Below are positions 9,041 to 17,154 of a stretch of DNA of 64,000 nt, piece after piece. Below the pieces are notes generated by a model. The model made no database searches, was not told the origin of the DNA, and was given only the letters and a program-made list of their open reading frames with translations. Each line of letters begins with the position of its first letter. The first letter of the stretch is position 1. Made by a program: the position numbers and the translations under genes. Source of the DNA: Halomonas litopenaei (GTDB taxonomy: Bacteria; Pseudomonadota; Gammaproteobacteria; Pseudomonadales; Halomonadaceae); assembly GCF_017303055.1 (NCBI RefSeq), contig NZ_JAEKJT010000005.1, forward strand, positions 124,001 through 188,000, read 5' to 3'.

Positions 9041-9847
9041 TCACTTGGCGCTTGGCATATCACGCACGTCGACGGTGCTGGTGCCGGCATCCGGCGCGGC
9101 GCCGAACCAGGTCTCGTGCAGTTCGGCGATAAAGCCTTCCTGCTTGAGCTCGGTGATCACCTCACTGGCCTTGGCGGCAAGCTCGGCATCCTTGGCAAAC
9201 ATCATCGAGTACTGCTCACCGCTGGGAATGCGGCTGACCACTTCCAAGTTGGGCTTGTCGCGCACGTAGTACTGCACCGCCGGAATGTCGGAAATGTAGG
9301 CGTCGAGGCGGCCGCTGGACAGGTCAAGCATGGCTGGCTGCAGGCCCTCGTAGCGGCGGATCTCCTTGATGCCGTATTGCTCCTGATTCTCGCTGGTCCA
9401 GATGTCGCCGGTGGAACCGGTGTCTACGCCAACCACCTTGCCGTCCAGGTCCTCGAGCCCAGTGATGCCCTTGCTGGTGTGAGTCGCCAGAGACTGGTCA
9501 CTGTCGTAGTAGGGCTGGGCAAAGGACACCGACTCGAGACGCTCATCGGTGATGGTGATGGAGGACACCGCCACGTCGATACGCCCGGACTGTACCGCCG
9601 AGAACAGGCCGTTGAAGGGAATGTTGCTGATCTCGACCTCGTCGTAGCCCAGGCGGCTGCCGACCTCGTTGACCAGGTCGATCTCGAAGCCGACGTAGTC
9701 ACCGCTATCGTCCTGGAATTCCCAGGGCAGGTTGCCGATGTTGGCGCCGACCTTGAGGGTCTCGGCCATGGCGCTGCCAGCGGCAAGGCTCAGGCCCAGG
9801 GCGGCGGCCAGGGTCACTACGCGTGGCGTCTTGGAAAAAAGGGTCAT
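9041..9847 (-). CDS. Periplasmic amino-acid-binding protein of the ABC importer
   Basis: Substrate-binding protein, family 3 (SBP_bac_3), 268 residues. A Sec signal peptide ends at about residue 28 (LGLSLAAGSAMA), and the mature protein opens with ETLKVGANIGNLPWEFQDDSGDYVGFEIDLV, the classic first-lobe pattern. The ligand-contact segments FNGLFSAVQSGRIDVAVSSITIT and GVDTGSTGD are recognisable. The ligand is probably a polar amino acid or a derivative; the flanking deacetylase-like and aminotransferase genes suggest a less common one (inference). Confidence 0.94.
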   Translation of the reverse strand: MTLFSKTPRVVTLAAALGLSLAAGSAMAETLKVGANIGNLPWEFQDDSGDYVGFEIDLVNEVGSRLGYDEVEISNIPFNGLFSAVQSGRIDVAVSSITITDERLESVSFAQPYYDSDQSLATHTSKGITGLEDLDGKVVGVDTGSTGDIWTSENQEQYGIKEIRRYEGLQPAMLDLSSGRLDAYISDIPAVQYYVRDKPNLEVVSRIPSGEQYSMMFAKDAELAAKASEVITELKQEGFIAELHETWFGAAPDAGTSTVDVRDMPSAK

Positions 9848-9933
9848 GGGACGTTCCTCTGCTTGTTGTCATTGTTGCGGGAGTGGCTATTTTTTGTGCG
9901 CCCCCAAGCGGCGGAAGCGCGGTTGTCTCTGTG

Positions 9934-9949
9934 CCGGTCCTGGGACCGG
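9934..9949 (-). promoter_or_regulatory. Hairpin between deacetylase-like and binding-protein genes
   Basis: CCGGTCC-TG-GGACCGG is a perfect 7-bp stem in the 163-base spacer. There is no U tract. It could be an attenuator or a processing stem allowing different expression of the gene on each side. Confidence 0.35.
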
Positions 9950-10010
9950 GTGCCGAGACCAGGCACTGTCGTAGCGATGCTGCTGTTCAGGCCAGTGGTT
10001 GGATCAAGCG

Positions 10011-10913
10011 TCACGCGCCTGATTCGCGCTCCAGCCAGGCTCTGGCGATCTCTTCCCGGGTCGCGAACCAGACCCCCTCGTGAGCCTGGGCGTAGGCGAT
10101 AAAATCCTTGAGCGCGCGGATCTTTCCGGGCCGCCCGACCATCCGCGGATGCAGCCCCACGGACATCATTCGCGGCCCCCTCGCTGACTCTTCGAACAGC
10201 ACGTCGAAGCCTTCCTTGAGGTTGTCGAGAAATTCGCGACCGGAGGTCAGTCCTGGCGAGAGCCAGAAGCGGAAGTCGTTCATGTCCGTGGTATAGGGCA
10301 CCACCAACTGACGCTTGCCCTCCAACTCGGTGAAGTAGGGCACGTCGTCGTTGTAGGCGTCGGCGTCATACAGGAAACCGCCTTCTTCCAACAGCAGGCG
10401 CCGAGTATGCACGCTGGGTCCGTAGCGGCAGTACCAGCCAACAGGACGCTTGCCGGTGGTGGCGGTGATGGAGTCGATGGCCAGTCGAATATGCTCACGC
10501 TCTTCGTCTTCGCTCAAGCGAAAGACCTCTTCCCAGCGATAGCCGTGGCTGCAGAATTCATGGCCATCGGCACTCGCCACCCGAGCGACGCGGGGGTTTT
10601 GCTCAAGGGCCACGGCACAGGCAAAGAAGGTCGAGCGCACCCCGGCCTCGCGCAGGATATCGAGAATTCGCCAGATGCCGACTCGGGAGCCGTACTCGTA
10701 CATCGATTCCATGGCCAGGTTACGGGTGCCGGCGGGGGTCACGTAGCTGCCCCACTCGGTCATCGATTCCTGGTCATCATCGCCCATGGCGAAGGAGCGC
10801 TCGGAGCCCTCCTCGTAGTTGACGACGACGTTGATCGCCAGACGGGCGCCGTTGGGCCAACGCCCGCCGGGGGGAGTATCGGCATAGCCGATGAGGTCGC
10901 GCTGCGGCAACAT
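10011..10913 (-). CDS. Polysaccharide deacetylase-family protein, PuuE allantoinase-like
   Basis: Carbohydrate-esterase-4 fold hydrolase, 300 residues, of the PuuE (metal-independent allantoinase) subgroup. Features are an N-terminal WPNGARLAINVVVNYEEGSE, the TFFACAVALEQNP strand, the GHEFCSHGYRWE segment and a C-terminal MSVGLHPRMVGRPG. PuuE proteins hydrolyse cyclic ureides without a metal, and the NodB-type Asp-His-His triad looks incomplete here. It is first in an operon with an amino-acid ABC importer and a class V aminotransferase. That suggests hydrolysis of an imported cyclic or N-acylated amino compound rather than allantoin itself (inference). Confidence 0.82.
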   Translation of the reverse strand: MLPQRDLIGYADTPPGGRWPNGARLAINVVVNYEEGSERSFAMGDDDQESMTEWGSYVTPAGTRNLAMESMYEYGSRVGIWRILDILREAGVRSTFFACAVALEQNPRVARVASADGHEFCSHGYRWEEVFRLSEDEEREHIRLAIDSITATTGKRPVGWYCRYGPSVHTRRLLLEEGGFLYDADAYNDDVPYFTELEGKRQLVVPYTTDMNDFRFWLSPGLTSGREFLDNLKEGFDVLFEESARGPRMMSVGLHPRMVGRPGKIRALKDFIAYAQAHEGVWFATREEIARAWLERESGA

Positions 10914-10999
10914 CCTGTCTCTCCTGAGGCCTCGCCATGCTGCACCGAGGCCGTGATTGTTAGTGTTGTTATGTGACCAATATAGGCCGGATCAGGATT

Positions 11000-11063
11000 G
11001 CACGCAATTTTGCGTGCGATAGGGTCAATAAAGCATATTGCTGAAAAATGAACAATGCATTTT
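11000..11063. promoter_or_regulatory. Two inverted repeats in the divergent promoter region
   Basis: GCACGCAA-TT-TTGCGTGC (11000-11017) is a perfect 8+8 palindrome. A second inverted repeat AAAATG-N7-CATTTT lies at 11045-11063. Both sit in the 291-base spacer between the PuuE-like gene and the AruI-like gene, so one regulator could control both directions. A GntR or LysR protein from the neighbourhood is the obvious candidate. Confidence 0.5.
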
Positions 11064-11204
11064 CCCAGTCACTGAACGATATCTCTACTGTGCTTCGCCA
11101 TTCAGCGCGCCCCTTTCTTTTCAAAACACGGGTTTTTTTGTAGCGCAAACCTGTCACCAGGCGCTAATCTCCGGTGCCCGACTCCAACAAGAAGGAAAGG
11201 CGAC

Positions 11205-12824
11205 ATGTTGACCTGTGGCGAAGCATTGGTTCAGCTACTTGAGGCTTATGGTGTTGATACCGTCTTCGGCATTCCCGGCGTCCACACGGTAGAACTTTAC
11301 CGAGGACTGCCTGCCACCCGGATCACTCATGTGACACCACGTCACGAGCAGGGTGCTGGCTTTATGGCCGATGGCTATGCACGTGTAACAGGAAAACCAG
11401 GCACCTGTTTCATCATTTCTGGTCCAGGAATGACGAATATACTGACCGCCATGGGCCAGGCTTACGCGGATTCCGTGCCCATGCTGGTGATTTCAAGCGT
11501 CAACCGACGTGAGCAGCTTGGCCTTGGCGAGGGCCGTCTGCACGAGCTGCCTTCCCAGCGCAACATGGTCGCTGGGGTCAGTGCTTTCAGCCATACCCTG
11601 CAGCAGCCCGACGAGCTGCCACGGGTACTGGCCAGAGCCTTTGCGGTGTTCCGCGGGGCTCGCCCAAGACCCGTGCATATCGAAATTCCGATTGATGTCA
11701 TCACCGCCCCCGCCGATCACCTGATGCTGGAGGCTGCCGCACTGCCAGCCCCTCCCGCACCGGATGCGGCGCTGGTGGACGCCGCCGCCGAGCTGCTGGC
11801 AGCGGCCCAGCAGCCGGTCGTCCTGCTTGGGGGCGGCGCTGCCGACCATGCAGAGGCTGCCCGTGCGCTGGTCGAGGCGCTGGATGCCCCCACCACCTGC
11901 ACTGTCAATGCCAAGGGTCTACTGCCGAAGGGTCATCCACTGGCGCTGGGCTCCACCCAGTCCCTGGACCCTGTGCGCAAGCTGGTACGAGAGGCGGACG
12001 TGGTACTGGCCATCGGCACAGAGCTTGGCGAGACCGACTATGACGCGGTCTTCGACGGTAACTTCAGGATCGACGGTCGTTTGATTCGCGTCGACATCGA
12101 TGCCGAGCAGCTGCAACGTAACCACCTTGCGCACCTTGCCATCGTCAGCGACGCCGGGCGCTTTATGCAGGCGCTGCTCGAGCGTCTTTCTATCCCATCG
12201 GCCACCCCATCAGCCGCCGCGACGCCGACGCCAGGACAGCAGCGGGTGGCGGACATCCAGCGTCAGCTCGCCCCCGAGTGGCCGCCTGCCTGGCGCACCC
12301 AGCTACGCGTGCTCGAGCTGGTCCAGCGCACGCTGCCAGGCGCTATCGTCGTGGGGGATTCGACCCAGCCGGTCTACTCGGGCAACTTCCTCTACGAGGC
12401 CGAGTCGCCGCGCAGCTGGTTCAATTCATCAACCGGCTACGGCACCTTGGGCTACGGCCTTCCCGCCGCCATCGGCGCCAAGCTGGCCGCTCCCCATCGC
12501 CCCGTCGTATCGCTGATCGGTGATGGGGGCATCCAGTTCACCCTGCCGGAACTGGCCTCGGCGGTGGAAACCAAGACGCCCATCGTCATCCTGCTGTGGA
12601 ACAACCAGGGCTACGGCGAGATCAAGCGCTATATGCAGGAGCGGGAAATTCCCACAATAGGGGTGGATATCTATACGCCCGACCTGGTGGCCATCGCGCG
12701 GGGCTACGGCTGCGAGGCCCATACCGCGACCGGCCTTGACCACCTTGAGCGTCTGCTGCAACAGGCCAAAGAGGCCGACGGCCCGTGGTTGATCGAGGTG
12801 CGTGAAGAGGGCGACTTTGCCTGA
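11205..12824 (+). CDS. aruI: ThDP-dependent decarboxylase, AruI-like (5-guanidino-2-oxopentanoate decarboxylase)
   Basis: Thiamine-diphosphate enzyme of the acetolactate-synthase superfamily, 539 residues. The ThDP-activating glutamate is Glu48 in RHEQGAGFMADGYAR, and the ThDP/Mg motif starts at GDGG 439-442 and runs to NNQGYGE. The N-terminus (YGVDTVFGIPGVHTVELYRGLP) is very close to Pseudomonas AruI as I remember it. AruI decarboxylates 2-ketoarginine to 4-guanidinobutyraldehyde in the arginine transaminase pathway. An AruH-like transaminase lies 6.7 kb downstream on the same strand, supporting the call. The exact keto acid used here is not proven. Confidence 0.82.
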   Translation: MLTCGEALVQLLEAYGVDTVFGIPGVHTVELYRGLPATRITHVTPRHEQGAGFMADGYARVTGKPGTCFIISGPGMTNILTAMGQAYADSVPMLVISSVNRREQLGLGEGRLHELPSQRNMVAGVSAFSHTLQQPDELPRVLARAFAVFRGARPRPVHIEIPIDVITAPADHLMLEAAALPAPPAPDAALVDAAAELLAAAQQPVVLLGGGAADHAEAARALVEALDAPTTCTVNAKGLLPKGHPLALGSTQSLDPVRKLVREADVVLAIGTELGETDYDAVFDGNFRIDGRLIRVDIDAEQLQRNHLAHLAIVSDAGRFMQALLERLSIPSATPSAAATPTPGQQRVADIQRQLAPEWPPAWRTQLRVLELVQRTLPGAIVVGDSTQPVYSGNFLYEAESPRSWFNSSTGYGTLGYGLPAAIGAKLAAPHRPVVSLIGDGGIQFTLPELASAVETKTPIVILLWNNQGYGEIKRYMQEREIPTIGVDIYTPDLVAIARGYGCEAHTATGLDHLERLLQQAKEADGPWLIEVREEGDFA

Positions 12825-12841
12825 TCATCCGCTCTTGCAGG

Positions 12842-13750
12842 CTAACCATCAGCCTGTTGGATGGAAGACAGCAGCCAGTGGCTAAAGGCCTCGATACGAT
12901 GATCGGGATGTCGTCCGCGTGGCGTCACCACGTAGTAGTTGCCGATCATCAGGGGTGTCGTGGACGCCGCCACCAGCCGCCCATCGGCCAGCTCCTGGTC
13001 CACAAAGTAGTCAGGTAGCACGGTGGCTCCCACCCCGTGCAACGCGGCATCCAGCACAAAGCGAAAGTGCTCGAAGCGCTGCCCCGGCAGCGCTTCGATC
13101 TGCTCCCCACTGAGCCCAGCCGCCTCCAGCCAGAGAAAGGTCGACGATAGCCGTGCCGAGCTGACGCAGGTGTGGTGAATCAGCGGATAGCGGAGCAACT
13201 CTTCGGTGTGATCGATCACGCCATAGCGGTCGCGCAGCGTGGGCGTGCATACCGCCACCAGCGAGCACGGCATCAGCAGTCGGCACTCCAGATCGGGCCA
13301 CTGCCCATCCCCATAGAGAATCGCCACGTCGAAGCCATCTCGGCGTTCATAGAGCCGCCTCAAGTCATTCATGATTTCGATCTGAATGTCCGGATGGCGC
13401 TGCTGAAACGCCGGCAACCGTGGCAACAGCCAGCGCATGGCGAAGGAGGGCTCTGCTCCCACGTGGCACTGCCCCGACCAGCGCGCCAGCAGCTTTGCTG
13501 TAGCGGCTTCGATCTGATCCATGGAAGGTGAAATTTCACGCAAGTAATCGGCACCTTCACCGGTCAGCTCTAGCCGTTGACGCACCCGCCGAAACAGCTC
13601 GCAACCGAGCATCTCCTCGAGATTTCGGATCTGACGACTGACCGCGCTTTGGGTCAGACTCATCTCTTCCGCCGCCCGGGTCATGCTGAGATGACGTGCG
13701 GTTGCCTCGAAGCAGGCGAGAGACACCATGGTGGGCAGTTGACGGGCCAC
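12842..13750 (-). CDS. LysR-family regulator, GcvA-like
   Basis: Regulator of 302 residues. The helix-turn-helix is near residues 18-60 (HLSMTRAAEEMSLTQSAVSRQIRNLE), and the FEATARHLSMTRAAEE opening is typical of the GcvA/AmpR subgroup. The GTG at 13750 gives the usual GcvA-type N-terminus; a later ATG would cut into the conserved start. It is convergent with the AruI-like gene and divergent from the YjiH-like gene, with a palindrome in the spacer. It probably regulates this catabolic cluster (inference). Confidence 0.9.
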   Translation of the reverse strand: MARQLPTMVSLACFEATARHLSMTRAAEEMSLTQSAVSRQIRNLEEMLGCELFRRVRQRLELTGEGADYLREISPSMDQIEAATAKLLARWSGQCHVGAEPSFAMRWLLPRLPAFQQRHPDIQIEIMNDLRRLYERRDGFDVAILYGDGQWPDLECRLLMPCSLVAVCTPTLRDRYGVIDHTEELLRYPLIHHTCVSSARLSSTFLWLEAAGLSGEQIEALPGQRFEHFRFVLDAALHGVGATVLPDYFVDQELADGRLVAASTTPLMIGNYYVVTPRGRHPDHRIEAFSHWLLSSIQQADG

Positions 13751-13783
13751 GAAAGTTCATTCCATTTGCGCATGACATGTGAA

Positions 13784-13799
13784 GAATAAATCGTTATTC
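13784..13799. promoter_or_regulatory. Palindromic candidate LysR operator
   Basis: GAATAA-ATCG-TTATTC is a perfect inverted repeat in the 107-base divergent spacer between the LysR and YjiH-like genes. A related half-site CGAATAAAC lies about 40 bases further on. The arrangement fits an autoregulating LysR protein. Confidence 0.5.
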
Positions 13800-13857
13800 G
13801 GTTCTCGCCAAGCTTCCTAGACTGATACTCGACAACAACGAATAAACTGGTAACCAC

Positions 13858-15249
13858 ATGCACGATATCCCCGAAATAAAAGCGCATTCCGGTGGACTTT
13901 TTCAGATATTACGTCAGTATCGTCGCTCCCAACTGCTAAAGTTCCTCCTGCCGACCCTCCTCGGTATTCTGCTGTTTCTGACTCCCGTCTTTGTCGATGG
14001 CCGCATCACGGTGATGATTGCCTTCATCGTCGACATCATCAACGCCGTGATCAAACCCATCATGGTGGAAGGTACGGTACTGGTCACCGTCATCCCCACC
14101 ATCGCCACCGTGGTGGTCAGCCTGACGACGCTGAAGCACAACCAAAACAGGTTCATCCAGCTGTTCAATCCTGGCCCGGTGTGGACGCTGGTACGCGTTA
14201 CCGGCGCCATTCTGATGGTCATGGTGTACTTCCAGTGGGGCCCTGAGTGGATCTGGCACCGCGACACCGGCGGCGTGCTGCTGTACGACGTGGGCCCCGT
14301 GGTGGTGGCGATCTGCCTGCTGTCTTCGGTGCTGTTGCCGCTGCTGACCGACTACGGGCTGATGGAGTTCGTCGGCAGCCTGCTGAGCCGTGCGTTCGAG
14401 CGCCTGTTCGGCCTTCCCGGCCGCTCCGCGGTGGATAGCCTGGCGTCCTGGCTGTCATCATCGAGTGTCGGCATCATTCTGACGACGCAACAGTACCGCA
14501 ACGGCTTCTACTCCATGCGTGAAGCCTGCATCATCTCGACCAACTTCTCGATCGTCTCCCTGGCCTACGCGTACCTGCTGATCAAGCTGATCGGTCTCGA
14601 GCAGCACTTCCTGATCTGGTACGCCAGCGTTGCCGTCACGGGCTTCGTCTGCGCCCTGATCATCCCGCGCCTGCCTCCCTTGTCACGCAAGCCTCACTCC
14701 TACTTTCCGCCGGAAGGCCAGCAACAGGTGCAAGACCGCCAGACAGGAGAAAGCCTGTTGGCTCTGGGCGTGCGTCGCGCGGTGGAGCGCGCCGAGCACG
14801 CTGCTTCCCCGCTGGAGCTGGTCAAGCGTGGCCTGCATGTCGGCGGCGACATCATCATCACGATATACCCGGCGATGATGGTCATCGGCTGTACCGGGCT
14901 TGCGCTGGTGCAGTTCACCGATATCGTCCACATCCTCTCGCTGCCACTGGTACCGCTGCTCGACCTGCTGGCGCTGCCGGAAGCTGAACAGGCAGCGCCC
15001 GCGCTGCTGGCGGGCCTGATCGACAGCATCATGCCGTCACTGCTAGGGGCTGGCATCGAAAGTGAAGTCACCCGCTTTGTCCTGGCCGGTGTCGCTGTCA
15101 ATCAGATCGTGTTCTTCACCGAAGTGGCCATCGTGCTCGTCAGAGCCAACATCGGCCTGAGCCTTCTGGACCTGGTGTGGATCTATCTGCTGCGGGTGCT
15201 GGTGTCCTTGCCGGTGCTGTCACTGCTCGGCCACCTGCTGCTCGGTTGA
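13858..15249 (+). CDS. YjiH-family membrane protein with nucleoside-recognition (gate) domain
   Basis: Integral membrane protein of 463 residues with about ten hydrophobic segments, starting with LLKFLLPTLLGILLFLTPVFV. The gate-type segment AVDSLASWLSSSSVGIILTTQQYRNGFYSMREA is typical of the YjiH/nucleoside-recognition family. No biochemical function is firmly known for the family; transport of a small molecule is likely. As the only membrane protein between the AruI-like and AruH-like genes, it may import or export the substrate of the cluster (inference). The ribosome site is weak. Confidence 0.8.
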   Translation: MHDIPEIKAHSGGLFQILRQYRRSQLLKFLLPTLLGILLFLTPVFVDGRITVMIAFIVDIINAVIKPIMVEGTVLVTVIPTIATVVVSLTTLKHNQNRFIQLFNPGPVWTLVRVTGAILMVMVYFQWGPEWIWHRDTGGVLLYDVGPVVVAICLLSSVLLPLLTDYGLMEFVGSLLSRAFERLFGLPGRSAVDSLASWLSSSSVGIILTTQQYRNGFYSMREACIISTNFSIVSLAYAYLLIKLIGLEQHFLIWYASVAVTGFVCALIIPRLPPLSRKPHSYFPPEGQQQVQDRQTGESLLALGVRRAVERAEHAASPLELVKRGLHVGGDIIITIYPAMMVIGCTGLALVQFTDIVHILSLPLVPLLDLLALPEAEQAAPALLAGLIDSIMPSLLGAGIESEVTRFVLAGVAVNQIVFFTEVAIVLVRANIGLSLLDLVWIYLLRVLVSLPVLSLLGHLLLG

Positions 15250-15256
15250 CGAAAAC

Positions 15257-15282
15257 GGCACGGTGGCCCCCGGCACCGTGCC
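15257..15282 (+). terminator. Hairpin after the YjiH-like gene
   Basis: GGCACGGTG and CACCGTGCC form a 9-bp stem with an 8-base loop, 8 bases after the stop codon. No T run follows, so it may attenuate rather than end transcription into the amidohydrolase gene. Confidence 0.45.
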
Positions 15283-15374
15283 CATCCCCACGCTGTCACT
15301 GCACGCGTCGGTACTTGTGAACGTCAGGGGCCTCACGGCCCCTTGTCGATGATTACCTTCAGGAAATCGATGTC

Positions 15375-17108
15375 ATGGCGAATGCCTCACCACTTTCCGC
15401 CCCTCACATGGGCAGCCAGCTTCCACAGGCTGACCTGGTCCTTACCAACGGCCGTATCTATACCGTCAATGAGGCCCAGCCCTGGGCCCAGGCAGTCGCC
15501 ATTGCCAATGGGCGCTTCCTCGTGGTGGGTGATGACACCGACGTTGCCGCAACCATCGGCCCCCACACCCGGGTGGTGGACCTGAAAGGTCGCTTTGCCA
15601 TGCCTGGTCTGTATGACATGCATACCCATCCGGATCTTGCGCTGGCCCCTGACTATGCCGGCTATCTGGATGTGGGCATCGAGGACCCGACGCCCGCCCA
15701 GGTCCGGCAGGCGATCCTCGACTATGCCGAGCAGACGCCCGAAGGCTGGATCTACGGCGCCTATTTCGTCCGCTACACCTTCAAGCAGGCCGGGCTGACG
15801 GCGGACCGCCACTGGCTCGACAGCGTCATTGCCGACAGGCCGGTGGCCATTCTCGATCGCTCATGGGGTTGCATGCTGGCCAACTCCAAGGCGCTAGAAC
15901 TGGCGGGCATCACGGCGGACACCAGCGACCCCCGCCATGGCTACATCGAGCGCGACAGCATCAGCGGAGAACCCACCGGTATTCTGGTCGACGGCGCCTA
16001 CGCCATGATCCATGCCGCCATGCCGCCGACACCGGCCCAGGCGCTCTACCGCGCCTACCGCGATGGGGTGCATTTCCAAAGCTCACGCGGGGTGGTCGGC
16101 ACCAAGTACGTGCACGTCTGCGAGCATCGACTGGATGCGCTCAAGCGGCTGGATCAGGAAGGCCGCCTGACCGCACGGGTCGAAGCCGCCATCAGCTGGC
16201 AGGATGACATCTTCCCGGTCAAGCGTCGCTGGGAGCTGCTGGCCGGTGAGCGTCACTTCTATCGCAGCGCCAGACTCAACGCCAACGCGGTCAAGTTTCA
16301 CTTCGACGGCACCCATGAATCCCGTTCGTCCTATCTGTCGAGCCCCTGGCCCGGCGAGAAGGACTGGCAAGGGCATCTGAACCTGACCCCCGAGCACGTC
16401 TGCGACATGATCGCCGACATGGATCGCCGAGGCATTCGAGTCATCGCCCACTGCACCGGCGATGGCGCCTCGGACATTTTTCTCAATGCCATCGCCGAGG
16501 CCAAGCGTCGTAATGGCGGCATGCGCATGCGCCACCAGTGCGCCCACAGCACCACCCTGCTCGACGCCAATCTGCCGCGCTTCGCCGAGCTGGATGCGAT
16601 TGCCGAATTCTCGCCGGTGGGCTGGTTCCCCTCATCGTTCGCCTACGCACGTGCCGTGTTCGGTGAACAGCGCATGCAGCGCGCCTACAACTTTGCCGGC
16701 GTGTTGCAGGCAGGCGGTGTCGCGGTGATGGGCACCGATTGGCCGGTCTCGAACCCAGACCCGTGGATCGGGCTGGAAGCCATGGTCACCCGCGCCAATC
16801 CCTGGTCACAGGACGACGAGACCTTCCACGGCACCCCCATCAGCCTGGAGCAGGCCATCCGCGTGGCGACCCTCAATGGCGCCTACGCCATGGGCATGGA
16901 GCACCAGGCCGGCTCCATCGAGGTCGGCAAGTCTGCCGACCTGATCGTGCTGGACCGCAACCTGTTCGAGGTGCCCGCCCGTGGCGGCATTCATGCCACC
17001 CAGGTGGAGTGGACACTGCTGGAAGGTCGCCCGACCTGGGACGCCGCAGGTGACTTCCAGCAGAGCGAGCTCGAAGCCGTGTGGACTCAGGCGCCGCCGG
17101 CGTTCTGA
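15375..17108 (+). CDS. Metal-dependent amidohydrolase, YtcJ-like
   Basis: Amidohydrolase-superfamily hydrolase (amidohydrolase 3 subgroup), 577 residues. The metal-binding HxH is His83/His85 in YDMHTHP. Later metal and catalytic positions appear in VKFHFDGT, VIAHCTGDGA, MRHQCAHS and GTDWPVSNP. The C-terminal SIEVGKSADLIVLDRNLF returns to the composite beta domain. There is no signal peptide. The family hydrolyses amide or related bonds, but the substrate is unknown here. The context (AruI/AruH-like enzymes and a CobW-type metallochaperone gene 46 bases downstream) suggests a Zn-dependent hydrolysis of a guanidino or acyl-amino compound (inference). Confidence 0.88.
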   Translation: MANASPLSAPHMGSQLPQADLVLTNGRIYTVNEAQPWAQAVAIANGRFLVVGDDTDVAATIGPHTRVVDLKGRFAMPGLYDMHTHPDLALAPDYAGYLDVGIEDPTPAQVRQAILDYAEQTPEGWIYGAYFVRYTFKQAGLTADRHWLDSVIADRPVAILDRSWGCMLANSKALELAGITADTSDPRHGYIERDSISGEPTGILVDGAYAMIHAAMPPTPAQALYRAYRDGVHFQSSRGVVGTKYVHVCEHRLDALKRLDQEGRLTARVEAAISWQDDIFPVKRRWELLAGERHFYRSARLNANAVKFHFDGTHESRSSYLSSPWPGEKDWQGHLNLTPEHVCDMIADMDRRGIRVIAHCTGDGASDIFLNAIAEAKRRNGGMRMRHQCAHSTTLLDANLPRFAELDAIAEFSPVGWFPSSFAYARAVFGEQRMQRAYNFAGVLQAGGVAVMGTDWPVSNPDPWIGLEAMVTRANPWSQDDETFHGTPISLEQAIRVATLNGAYAMGMEHQAGSIEVGKSADLIVLDRNLFEVPARGGIHATQVEWTLLEGRPTWDAAGDFQQSELEAVWTQAPPAF

Positions 17109-17154
17109 GACACCACGTTGCGATGACTAAAGCCTAACGCCCAGGAGACGGCCC

